This document shows positions 1 to 5,438 of a DNA stretch of 8,077 bases, one piece after another (positions within the stretch are counted from its first letter, which is position 1; each line of letters starts with the position of its first letter). Location: positions 1-8,077 of the forward strand of contig JAVVHL010000057.1 of NCBI GenBank assembly GCA_032249575.1. The letters run 5' to 3'. Source of the stretch: Calditenuis sp032249575 (lineage in GTDB: Archaea > Thermoproteota > Nitrososphaeria_A > Caldarchaeales > Calditenuaceae). Below the pieces are notes generated by a model that ran no database searches, was not told where the DNA came from, and saw only the letters and a program-made list of their open reading frames with translations. Both the position numbers and the translations under genes were made by a program.

Positions 1-159
1 TGATGTTGGACCATAAAGTTAGGCGGTGGTTGATTAGGTGACAAACGAAGTCCGCTAGTGGGAAATTGCTGGTGCTCGAAAAGGTGCTCCTTGGTCGTGT
101 TGACCTCGCGGGATCGAAAGGTCTCGCGGGGTCCGGTGGAGGCCGAGGGAGGAAGTTTA

Positions 160-220
160 GGAGGTGAAAGGTATGGCCCAGGTCCCGGGTTTCTGTCCGG
201 AAGGGGAGGAGGTCAAGAAG
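160..220 (+). promoter_or_regulatory. Two tandem ribosome-binding sites for the homing endonuclease gene
   Basis: Two in-frame ATG codons each have a strong Shine-Dalgarno at the same distance. GGAGG at 160-164 lies 8 bases before ATG 173, and GGAGG at 208-212 lies 8 bases before ATG 221. A GTG at 164 sits inside the first site and is an unlikely start. The 16 residues between the two ATGs contain no recognisable domain, so either start gives a complete protein. Confidence 0.55.
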
Positions 221-1093
221 ATGGAGGTCAACACCACCAATACGGAGAAGAGGGGATCATATCTATCCAGAGAGCTACGGATAAAAATTTACAACGACGT
301 CATTGCCCTTCGTCAACAAGGTCTGTCGTACGGTCAGATCAGAGCGGCAATAAAAGAGGAATTCGGAATTGTGCTGTCCAAGTCCCATGTTAGCTACTGG
401 ACGCGCGGAATACACGACCCGCACAACGGCCGACGGATACCTTCGTTGGAGCTGCTGGAGCCTTCCGAGGATTTAGCATACGTGATTAGTGTGCTCTGCG
501 GCGATGGACATGTTAAGACGAAAAAGGGCTACCACTATGTCATTTATCTTGAGGCCAAAGATAAGGAGTTTGTTGAAGAGTTCGCCATACGGGTAGGTAG
601 AGTGTTAAATAGGCCACCACCTAAAGTTAAGGTCAATTCGGATGGACGCTACTACGTCGAAGTTAAGTCCAGGACGCTGTACGAACTCTTGAAGAAGCCG
701 ATCGAAATTGAAAAGATTAGGAAGTATGTTGAACACTGCGAAAAATGCGTGGCAATGTTTCTCAGGGGCTTCTTCGACTCGGAGGGAAGCGTTAGTGAGG
801 AGGGGTACATAACCATCTATAACACCGATTACGAACTACTTATATACGTTCAAGAACTTCTGAAGAAGTTCGGCATAGCGACGTCAGGACCGTGGCCTAC
901 CACAAGACACGGGACACCGCTTTATGATCCTAAGAGAGGAAAGGTATACATGCGCAAGAAGGATTGCTTCTGTCTTCGCATACGTGCCAGTAGCAACGCG
1001 GACTTCTACCACATTGTCGGCTTTACAATACGTAGGAAGCAGGAACGCCTCGAAAGACGTTACGGAAGGTACGTGATGGCGGAAGACCTGTGA
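173..1093 (+). CDS. Freestanding HTH-LAGLIDADG homing endonuclease
   Basis: This is a site-specific DNA endonuclease of the LAGLIDADG family, about 306 residues from ATG 173, or 290 from ATG 221, which is equally well supported by a ribosome-binding site. Residues about 31-80 form a helix-turn-helix-like N-terminal domain (LRQQGLSYGQIRAAI, then SKSHVSYWTRG). The first LAGLIDADG helix is at about 101-112 (LAYVISVLCGDG) and the second at about 194-205 (AMFLRGFFDSEG). Both keep the acidic end residue (D, and E of DSEG) that coordinates the catalytic metal. Two motifs in one chain mean that it should act as a monomer on an asymmetric site. The C-terminal stretch IVGFTIRRKQERL is usual for the family. 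The gene is clearly AT-richer than the genes to its right and uses more AAA, AGA and ATA codons, which suggests recent acquisition. No intron or intein surrounds it: the neighbouring tRNA is uninterrupted and no host exon is visible. Its cleavage site cannot be told from this sequence. Confidence 0.9.
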   Translation: MAQVPGFCPEGEEVKKMEVNTTNTEKRGSYLSRELRIKIYNDVIALRQQGLSYGQIRAAIKEEFGIVLSKSHVSYWTRGIHDPHNGRRIPSLELLEPSEDLAYVISVLCGDGHVKTKKGYHYVIYLEAKDKEFVEEFAIRVGRVLNRPPPKVKVNSDGRYYVEVKSRTLYELLKKPIEIEKIRKYVEHCEKCVAMFLRGFFDSEGSVSEEGYITIYNTDYELLIYVQELLKKFGIATSGPWPTTRHGTPLYDPKRGKVYMRKKDCFCLRIRASSNADFYHIVGFTIRRKQERLERRYGRYVMAEDL

Positions 1094-1113
1094 AGTCCCA
1101 ACCACCCCGTGAA

Positions 1114-1126
1114 TTCCTTTTTCTTT
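1114..1126 (+). terminator. T-rich archaeal terminator after the endonuclease gene
   Basis: A pyrimidine tract of eleven T and two or three C on the plus strand begins about 20 bases after the endonuclease stop codon. Archaeal RNA polymerase terminates at such T-tracts without needing a hairpin, and none is evident just before it. Confidence 0.5.
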
Positions 1127-1256
1127 AATATGCCATAATTATCTGTTGGATGCGTCTGTGGGCTCCGCGTTTTATGATATTTATATGCTATATGCTACTG
1201 ATTATAAATTAATATAGTAGGCAGTGATCGATTTAGCGCCAATATTTAAGTTATAC
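1127..1256. other. AT-rich gap with tandem repeat and hairpin
   Basis: This is the most AT-rich stretch of the window. It contains a perfect tandem copy of TATATGC (1182-1188 and 1189-1195). It also contains an inverted repeat in which 1193-1199 pairs with 1216-1223, with one bulged G at 1221, around an AT-rich 16-base loop. No gene is seen. It lies downstream of both the endonuclease gene and the tRNA, so the hairpin may help end transcription from the minus strand, but no T-run supports this. Confidence 0.4.
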
Positions 1257-1330
1257 CGCCTGGGCCGGGATTTGAACCCGGGTCACCGGCTCGACAGGCC
1301 GGTATACTAACCTGGCTATACTACCCAGGC
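1257..1330 (-). tRNA. tRNA-Asp (anticodon GTC)
   Basis: Read on the minus strand, the sequence folds as a complete cloverleaf. The acceptor stem GCCTGGG pairs with CCCAGGC over 7 bp. The D stem is GTAT/GTAT with G-T wobbles at its ends, and the D loop carries GG. The anticodon stem CCGGC/GCCGG encloses the loop CTGTCGA, giving anticodon GTC. The variable loop has 4 bases, and the T arm is CCGGG-TTCAAAT-CCCGG. The discriminator (complement of 1257) is G, the identity base of tRNA-Asp. CCA is not encoded, and there is no intron at 37/38 or elsewhere, unlike many thermophilic archaeal tRNAs. No repeated copy of its 3' end is visible in the window, so there is no sign that it served as an integration site here. 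Confidence 0.97.
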
Positions 1331-1600
1331 ACCTTCTCCGACACAATTCCTCCATAAGCCAGGAAATAAACTCAAACCGCACAACGGCGGCATTTTCTGT
1401 CCTACACGACTGGAAGAACGGTTCTGCTGCGGATTTCCTATCGCGAGGCGGTCGAACATCGAAAGGATAGGGAGCCGGGCCGACCTGCAGAGTACGGGGA
1501 CCTCAGAACGGCCCTGTGCCGTCCTTGAGACGTCCATCATGGCGGTATGGCCGCGATAGAGCTCGGTCGCTTGCTGTCCCGCAAACTCTTTGTTGTCAAG
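1331..1600. other. Gap without recognisable gene
   Basis: Apart from the possible tRNA promoter, I see no supported gene in this stretch. Short open frames exist on both strands but are under 80 codons, lack ribosome-binding sites, overlap the tRNA, or show no recognisable domain. Base composition is mixed and lies between the AT-rich left end and the GC-rich right side. Confidence 0.5.
1361..1371 (-). promoter_or_regulatory. Possible TATA element for tRNA-Asp
   Basis: On the minus strand GTTTATTTCC is centred about 37 bases before the mature 5' end. That would put the start about 10 bases upstream of the tRNA and leave a short leader for RNase P to remove. The match to box A is partial and the BRE is weak. 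Confidence 0.35.
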
Positions 1601-1610
1601 GTTTAAATCG
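1600..1610 (+). promoter_or_regulatory. TATA element for the C/D box sRNA
   Basis: GGTTTAAATCG contains TTTAAA at 1602-1607. Its centre is about 26 bases before position 1630, which is where the 5' end of the predicted C/D sRNA should lie (box C starts at 1635). This is the standard archaeal box A to start distance. Confidence 0.5.
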
Positions 1611-1629
1611 AGAGGTCTTCCATTACAAG

Positions 1630-1686
1630 CGACGATGATGAAAACCGCCTTCTGACCGGTGATGAAGGGGAATACCGCTGAAGTTC
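1630..1686 (+). ncRNA. C/D box sRNA (2'-O-methylation guide)
   Basis: All four boxes are present in order with archaeal spacing. Box C is ATGATGA (1635-1641), box D' is CTGA (1652-1655), box C' is GTGATGA (1659-1665) and box D is CTGA (1678-1681). The D'-C' spacer is 3 bases. The D guide is 12 bases (1666-1677) and the D' guide 10 bases (1642-1651). Such RNAs assemble with L7Ae, Nop5 and fibrillarin and direct 2'-O-methylation of the target base paired to the fifth nucleotide upstream of D or D'. By that rule the D guide would modify the A in 5'-CGGUAUUCCCCU-3' and the D' guide the first C in 5'-AAGGCGGUUU-3'. I could not assign targets with certainty. The terminal stem is weak, as is common in archaea. 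The TATA-like element upstream at the right distance supports independent transcription. The ends are estimated from the boxes. Confidence 0.75.
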
Positions 1687-1795
1687 TACAAGATTCGGCA
1701 CAACATAATTGTCACAGCGAAGTTATCCAGTACGAATTTCGTTTGATGAACTGCTACTTGCAATCTGTCTGGACCTACGGAAGCGACTGATCGCC

Positions 1796-2428
1796 TCAGG
1801 TCATAAGTGCGGATTCGACGAGCCTCTTGTGGGCCCTCCTCAAAACCTCCGAGACAGCCCTGGGTGAGACGCCGAAGAACTCGGCCAGCTCCCTCGTCCC
1901 CACCCTCTTCGGGACCTCATAGTAACCCAGCTCCAGGGCGGCGAGCAGAAGCTGCTCCTGCCTCGGTTTCAACCTCGGCATCGCCTCTCCCTCCCTCAGC
2001 TGGACGACCTCTTCGATCGAGGGTCTGAAGCCGCGAGCGGAGACCTCACGAATCAAATCGTTGAGCTCGGAGGGCTCATCGAGCAGAACCCTGACTCTGA
2101 CACCTCTCTCGTCCTCGGAGACGCCGACCACCTTCCTCAAGGGTAACCCGGAGAGGGCGCACATGCACCTGCTGGTTTTGACGAGGCCTATGAGGGACGA
2201 GCCGTCGAAGGACTTGAGGAACTTCGCACTCACAACGCCGTTCGCAGAGCTGACTATCTGTGCCATATCCTCGGTCCCGCCACCTTCTGACCGCACCTTG
2301 ACCAGTGCGGTGACGCCCCCGGTTCCTTGGTTGGGAACGCACCTGACGATGCTCGACCTGAGGCCCCGCGATCTGAGGAACTGGGACCAAGGACAGTGGA
2401 AGGGTAACAGGACCTGAACGAGGAGCAT
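1796..2428 (-). CDS. Bat-type HTH_10 transcriptional regulator
   Basis: This 210-residue cytoplasmic DNA-binding protein ends in a helix-turn-helix of the bacterio-opsin-activator type (HTH_10), at about residues 153-206. The core pattern is LKPRQEQLLLAALELGYYEVP, then TRELAEFFGVSPRAVSEVLRRA, typical of that family. The N-terminal 150 residues form a family-type sensory or regulatory module beginning with a short beta strand and HCPWSQFL. There are cysteines at 12, 30, 88 and 90, which could bind a metal or sense redox state, although no clear zinc motif is formed. ATG 2428 is preceded at once by GAGGAGGG, which is too close for a standard Shine-Dalgarno. An ATG at 2438 would be out of frame. 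The gene follows the TBP gene on the same strand after 62 bases and could be read with it or from the weak TATA element in that gap. The ligand and target genes are unknown. Confidence 0.82.
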   Translation of the reverse strand: MLLVQVLLPFHCPWSQFLRSRGLRSSIVRCVPNQGTGGVTALVKVRSEGGGTEDMAQIVSSANGVVSAKFLKSFDGSSLIGLVKTSRCMCALSGLPLRKVVGVSEDERGVRVRVLLDEPSELNDLIREVSARGFRPSIEEVVQLREGEAMPRLKPRQEQLLLAALELGYYEVPKRVGTRELAEFFGVSPRAVSEVLRRAHKRLVESALMT

Positions 2429-2456
2429 CCCTCCTCATTTGAAGAAGTGAGGCTGC

Positions 2457-2468
2457 AGGTAATAACCT
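2457..2468 (-). promoter_or_regulatory. Possible TATA element or operator upstream of the HTH_10 gene
   Basis: AGGT and ACCT form an inverted repeat around AATA. Read on the minus strand the element is AGGTTATTACCT, centred about 35 bases before ATG 2428. It could be a weak TATA box giving a start near 2437, or a binding site for the regulator itself. The palindrome has only 4 bp arms. Confidence 0.3.
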
Positions 2469-2490
2469 AGTTGGTGAACGGGTTAACTGC

Positions 2491-3078
2491 TCAGCTCCCG
2501 GCGACCTGGCTTACGTAGGTTATCAGGCCCTTCTCCCTGAGCTCCTCCGATAGCTTCCTGATCGCCTCGTGGACCTCGCTCTCGGTCTTGGCGCCGGTGC
2601 AGACGAGCTTGCCGCTGGCGAACATCAGTATCACGACCTTCGGCGACGACATCCGGTAGATCAGCCCGGGGAACTGCTCCGGCTCGTACATCACGTTCTC
2701 TAGCGTGTTTGCTGCGAGCTCCAAGTCGATCCGCCCGAAGAGGTCGATGGAGGCGACGATGTTCTGGATCTCTATGATCGGCTCCTCCTTGATCAGGAAG
2801 CCCTTCTCCTTCAAAAGCCGCACGACCTTCATGACGGCCCTTCGGGCCTCCTCCTCGCTCTTGGCACCGGTGCAGACCATCTTCCCGCTGCTGAAGATCA
2901 GCGTGGCCGTCCTCGGCTTCTCGAGCCTGAAGACCAGGCCGGGGAACTGGGCGGGCTTGTAGTCGACCTGGGGGAAGGCGTTCTGTATCGCCTGAAGGTC
3001 CAGCTTCTGGTTGAGCGTGACCGATGCCACTACGTTTTGTATCTCGATCTTAGGCTCAGGGTATTGCTGCCCACTCAT
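2491..3078 (-). CDS. tbp: TATA-box-binding protein (TBP)
   Basis: This is the general archaeal transcription factor that binds and bends TATA promoters so that TFB and RNA polymerase can assemble. The 195-residue protein is the saddle-shaped core made of two imperfect repeats, about residues 11-93 and 102-184. Each has IEIQN-VAS at its start, QFPGL-(F/Y)R in the middle and F-(S/A)SGK-VCTGAK near the end. The phenylalanines that kink DNA are present in both halves (F45 and F62, F136 and F153). The length is normal for archaea. The C-terminus ends LITYVSQVAGS and lacks the acidic tail seen in many archaeal TBPs. ATG 3078 has a weak GGAAGGG upstream and a good TATA/BRE pair about 35 bases away, implying a leader of about 10 bases. 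The neighbouring plus-strand cofactor genes diverge from it. Confidence 0.98.
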   Translation of the reverse strand: MSGQQYPEPKIEIQNVVASVTLNQKLDLQAIQNAFPQVDYKPAQFPGLVFRLEKPRTATLIFSSGKMVCTGAKSEEEARRAVMKVVRLLKEKGFLIKEEPIIEIQNIVASIDLFGRIDLELAANTLENVMYEPEQFPGLIYRMSSPKVVILMFASGKLVCTGAKTESEVHEAIRKLSEELREKGLITYVSQVAGS

Positions 3079-3108
3079 ACCCTTCCTTTAAAAGCAGAAG
3101 GGATGTGT

Positions 3109-3122
3109 GATATAAGGTTTCC
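3109..3122 (-). promoter_or_regulatory. TATA/BRE promoter of the TBP gene
   Basis: On the minus strand GGAAACCTTATATC combines a purine-rich BRE (GGAAA) with TTATAT. The TATA centre is about 35 bases before ATG 3078, placing the start near 3087. A second T/A run, CTTTTAAAGG, lies only about 12 bases before the ATG and is too close to act as box A for this start. Confidence 0.6.
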
Positions 3123-3218
3123 GTGCAGCATTTGGGATCAGCGTCATGCCGGGGACGTATAGTACGGGGTGACCCTCCGCGGAAGGTCCTTTACGCCCGA
3201 AGGGGACTGGGCATCCGG

Positions 3219-3854
3219 ATGGGCGGCACCCACGTTGGCCTTGTCATGGCCGGAGGGAGGGGGACGAGGATGGGAGGGGTCGAGAAGGCCCTGCTCGAGG
3301 TGGACGGGAGGCCGCTGGTGGAGCACGTCCTGATGAGGCTGGAGCGCGTCAGGTCGTTGCGGAGGACGCTCTGCGTGACGAGCCCCCACACGCCCCGCAC
3401 CACAGAGCACTTGAGGCAACTCGGCGTGGAGGTCTTCATCGCCTCTGGAAGGGGGCACTACGACGACCTTCACATGGCGCTCGAGAGCATGGGATCGGGA
3501 AGCTACGCGGCCTTCTCGGCCGACGTCCCCTTCATCAACCCCGAGAAGGTGGATGAGCTCCTTTACAGGCATCACGCTGGTGACTTGAGGGGGGAGAGGA
3601 TGGTCGTGGTAATGGTGCCTATAGGACTCGTAGCGTCGTTGGGCCTGAAGCCGTCTTCGCCTGCGAGGATGGCGGGCGGTGACCTGCAGCACACCGGCAT
3701 CAAGCTGATCCATTACTCGGCAGGAACGACGCTGGAACGGTTGCTCTCGGAGATGCGCGTCATCACGGTGGAGGAGGAGTCGTTCGCGGTCAACGTGAAC
3801 ACCCCTGAGGACCTGGAGGCTGCGAGGAGGCTGGTGAGGAGGTTCGCGATCTGA
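3219..3854 (+). CDS. cobY: CobY-like guanylyltransferase (MobA-type fold)
   Basis: This 211-residue protein is a nucleotidyltransferase of the MobA/CobY Rossmann-like fold. The P-loop-like motif is at residues 9-23 (VMAGGRGTRMGGVEK); the GGVEK ending is the form I know from archaeal CobY. SADVPF at 100-105 carries the metal-binding aspartate, HTG at 158-160 lies in the acceptor half, and NVNTPEDL at 192-199 is the usual C-terminal signature. CobY transfers GMP from GTP to adenosylcobinamide phosphate in cobalamin nucleotide-loop assembly. The context suggests other acceptors: the next genes are an FbiB-like reductase and cofD, and moaB follows. It could thus supply the CofC step of F420 synthesis or a MobA step. 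The frame stays open back to a GTG at 3123, but only ATG 3219 gives the family's short N-terminus. No Shine-Dalgarno precedes it; CCTTTACG at 3188-3195 is about 27 bases upstream, which would suit a leaderless transcript. The fold is certain and the substrate is not. Confidence 0.8.
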   Translation: MGGTHVGLVMAGGRGTRMGGVEKALLEVDGRPLVEHVLMRLERVRSLRRTLCVTSPHTPRTTEHLRQLGVEVFIASGRGHYDDLHMALESMGSGSYAAFSADVPFINPEKVDELLYRHHAGDLRGERMVVVMVPIGLVASLGLKPSSPARMAGGDLQHTGIKLIHYSAGTTLERLLSEMRVITVEEESFAVNVNTPEDLEAARRLVRRFAI

Positions 3855-3855
3855 G

Positions 3856-4503
3856 GTGGTCGGTTTGGGCGACGGTACCTGCGACGAGGAGGAGCTCCTC
3901 CGCTTCATCTCCAGCAGACGAAGCTCGAAGCTCCTGAGGGAGGGAGAGGTTCCCCTTCAGAAGGTGATCAGGGCGATTGAGGTGGCGACCTCGGCTCCCA
4001 GCGCCCACAACGCCCAGCCATGGAGGGTCGTCCTGATCGAGGACAGGGAGGTGCTGAGGGAGCTGCTCGAGGCGATGGCGGAGGAGTGGAGGAGGGACCT
4101 GCGGTCCGACGGCCTACCCGAACAGAAGATCGAGGCGATAGTGAGGGAGTCGATGAAGAGGACGCTGAGGGCATCGGCGGTCGTCGTGGTCTGCATGACG
4201 ATGCGCGAGATGGACCGGTATCCCGACGAGCGGAGGAACGCCTGCGAGAGGGTGATGGCCGTCCAATCGGTCGCGGCCTTCATCCAGAACCTTCTGCTGG
4301 CGCTCCACGCGATGGGCCTCGGAGCATGCTGGAGGTGCGGCCCCCTCTTCGCGCCCGATGCTGTGAGGAGGGTGCTGAACCTGCCCGAGGACTTCGAGCC
4401 CCAAGCGCTGATCGAGATAGGCCTGCCAGGAGGGACGAGGGACGCGAGGAGGAAGCCGCTGGCTGAGGTGGCAGCGCTGAATAGGTGGGGGAGGCAGCTG
4501 TGA
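3856..4503 (+). CDS. FbiB-like nitroreductase, candidate dehydro-F420-0 reductase
   Basis: This is an FMN-dependent nitroreductase-family oxidoreductase of 215 residues. FMN-binding features are RRSSK (21-25), SAPSAHNAQPWR (46-57) and GLGACW (154-159). The stretch WRRDLRSDGLP at 78-88 and the pattern after GLGACW (LFAP, then NLPEDFEP) closely recall, from memory, the C-terminal domain of mycobacterial FbiB. That domain reduces dehydro-F420-0 formed when the lactyl donor is made from phosphoenolpyruvate. FbiB's N-terminal glutamate ligase domain is absent here. The gene starts 1 base after the preceding stop and overlaps the start of cofD, strong support for an F420 role. GTG 3856 is the annotated start, but TTG 3865 has a better-spaced GAGGTGG and removes only three residues. 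Alternatives are a BluB-like flavin destructase, given the CobY-like neighbour, or a general nitroreductase. Confidence 0.8.
   Translation: MVGLGDGTCDEEELLRFISSRRSSKLLREGEVPLQKVIRAIEVATSAPSAHNAQPWRVVLIEDREVLRELLEAMAEEWRRDLRSDGLPEQKIEAIVRESMKRTLRASAVVVVCMTMREMDRYPDERRNACERVMAVQSVAAFIQNLLLALHAMGLGACWRCGPLFAPDAVRRVLNLPEDFEPQALIEIGLPGGTRDARRKPLAEVAALNRWGRQL
4486..4503 (+). promoter_or_regulatory. Ribosome-binding site and GTGA stop-start overlap for cofD
   Basis: GGGGGAGG (4486-4493) lies 6 bases before GTG 4500. That GTG overlaps the TGA stop (4501-4503) of the nitroreductase gene. This fixes the cofD start, in preference to a GTG at 4485 that lies inside the site, and predicts translational coupling of the two genes. 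Confidence 0.75.
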
Positions 4504-5438
4504 TCGCCCTGCTCTCCGGAGGCGTCGGGGGGTCGAGGTTCGCGGCGGGGCTCTATGACATCGTGGGCGAGGAGCTGACGGTGATCGTCAACACGGCCGA
4601 CGACGAGGTGATCTACGGCCTCCACGTCTCGCCCGATGTGGACACGGTGCTATACACCCTCTCTGGGATAAGTGACTGGGAGAGGGGATGGGGGATAGCC
4701 GGTGACACGTTCAGGTGCGTCGAGGCCCTCGGCAGGCTCGGAAGGGAGAACTGGTTCAAGATCGGTGACGCCGACCTGGCAACGAACCTCCTGCGGACCG
4801 AGCTCCTCAACTCAGGCCATAAGCTCTCGGAGGTGACCGAGGTGCTGGCCAAGAGGTTAGGGGTAAGGTGCAGGGTGATCCCGATGACCGACAGCCACGT
4901 CAGGACCACCGTCTACACGTCGGAAGGGCCGATGACGTTTCAGGAGTACTTCGTCAAGCACCGCGCAGAGCCCGAGGTGTTGCGGATCGTCGTCGAGAGG
5001 TCTCCGGAAGAGGAGCCGGCACCGGGCGTGGTAGAGGCGATCGAGGAGTCCGAGTTCCTCATCGTGGCACCGAGCAACCCGATCCTCAGCATCAAACCGA
5101 TCCTGGAGACGAGGGGCGTGCTGGACGCGGTGAGGTCGAGCGATGCGGTGAAGGTCGCGATCTCTCCTATAGTCGGAGGTAGGGCACTCAGGGGGCCGGC
5201 GGACAGGCTGATGAGGGCCTTCGGGATGGAGCCGTCAGCGTTCGGAGTGGCCCGTTACTACGCGGAGCTCTTCGGGCTCGACGGGATGGTCGTCGACAAA
5301 GCGGATGAGGCACTCTCCTCCAGGATCGAGGCTGAGCTGGGCGTCAGCGTCCACGTCACCGATACGATCATGTCCGACCGCTCGAGGGCGAGGAGGCTCG
5401 CGGAGGAGGTCCTGAGGTTCGCTGGGGAGCTGCGATAG
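4500..5438 (+). CDS. cofD: 2-phospho-L-lactate transferase CofD
   Basis: CofD transfers the phospholactyl (or phosphoenolpyruvyl) group from its GDP-activated form to Fo, releasing GMP and giving F420-0 or dehydro-F420-0. With GTG 4500 the protein is 312 residues, the normal family length, and begins with the expected MIALLSGGVGGSRF. Other family marks are NTADD (31-35), LHVSPDVDTVLYTLSG (41-56), KIGDADLATNLLRTE (87-101), MTDSHVRT (129-136), APSNPILSI (190-198), which belongs to the nucleotide-binding region, and SPIVGG (222-227). It is translationally coupled to the FbiB-like nitroreductase upstream. No cofE (glutamate ligase) or Fo synthase gene is present in the window. The final codons lie in a small direct repeat. 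Confidence 0.95.
   Translation: MIALLSGGVGGSRFAAGLYDIVGEELTVIVNTADDEVIYGLHVSPDVDTVLYTLSGISDWERGWGIAGDTFRCVEALGRLGRENWFKIGDADLATNLLRTELLNSGHKLSEVTEVLAKRLGVRCRVIPMTDSHVRTTVYTSEGPMTFQEYFVKHRAEPEVLRIVVERSPEEEPAPGVVEAIEESEFLIVAPSNPILSIKPILETRGVLDAVRSSDAVKVAISPIVGGRALRGPADRLMRAFGMEPSAFGVARYYAELFGLDGMVVDKADEALSSRIEAELGVSVHVTDTIMSDRSRARRLAEEVLRFAGELR

Noticed and set aside
1..172. Possible structural RNA or exon flank upstream of the endonuclease
   Set aside because: No match to rRNA, tRNA, RNase P RNA or SRP RNA landmarks could be recognised by eye.
58..393. 111-codon plus-strand frame overlapping the endonuclease start
   Set aside because: It covers the endonuclease coding sequence in another frame, is of low complexity (Gly/Arg-rich) and has no family resemblance.
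1257..1330. tRNA-Asp as attachment site of an integrated element
   Set aside because: No second copy of the tRNA 3' end and no integrase gene is visible in the window.
1370..1528. Open plus-strand stretch ending in a basic segment with GRPAEY that recalls transposase N-termini
   Set aside because: It has only about 50 codons, no start or ribosome-binding site, and no catalytic region follows in any frame, so the resemblance is too slight to call an insertion-sequence remnant.
1316..1540. 74-codon minus-strand frame overlapping the tRNA
   Set aside because: It runs into the tRNA-Asp gene, has no ribosome-binding site and shows no recognisable domain.
1743..1790. Possible second C/D box RNA (TTGATGA at 1743-1749 and CTGA at 1787-1790)
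   Set aside because: Box C deviates at its first base, there is no C' box, spacing is irregular and no TATA element sits at the proper distance.
3123..3218. 32-residue N-terminal extension of the CobY-like protein from GTG 3123
   Set aside because: It abuts the TBP promoter, has no ribosome-binding site, and family members begin only a few residues before the AGGRGTRMGG motif.
3144..3908. Long minus-strand frame opposite the CobY-like gene
   Set aside because: It is rich in Arg, Pro and His, as expected for an antisense shadow of a GC-rich gene, while the plus strand encodes a clear family protein.
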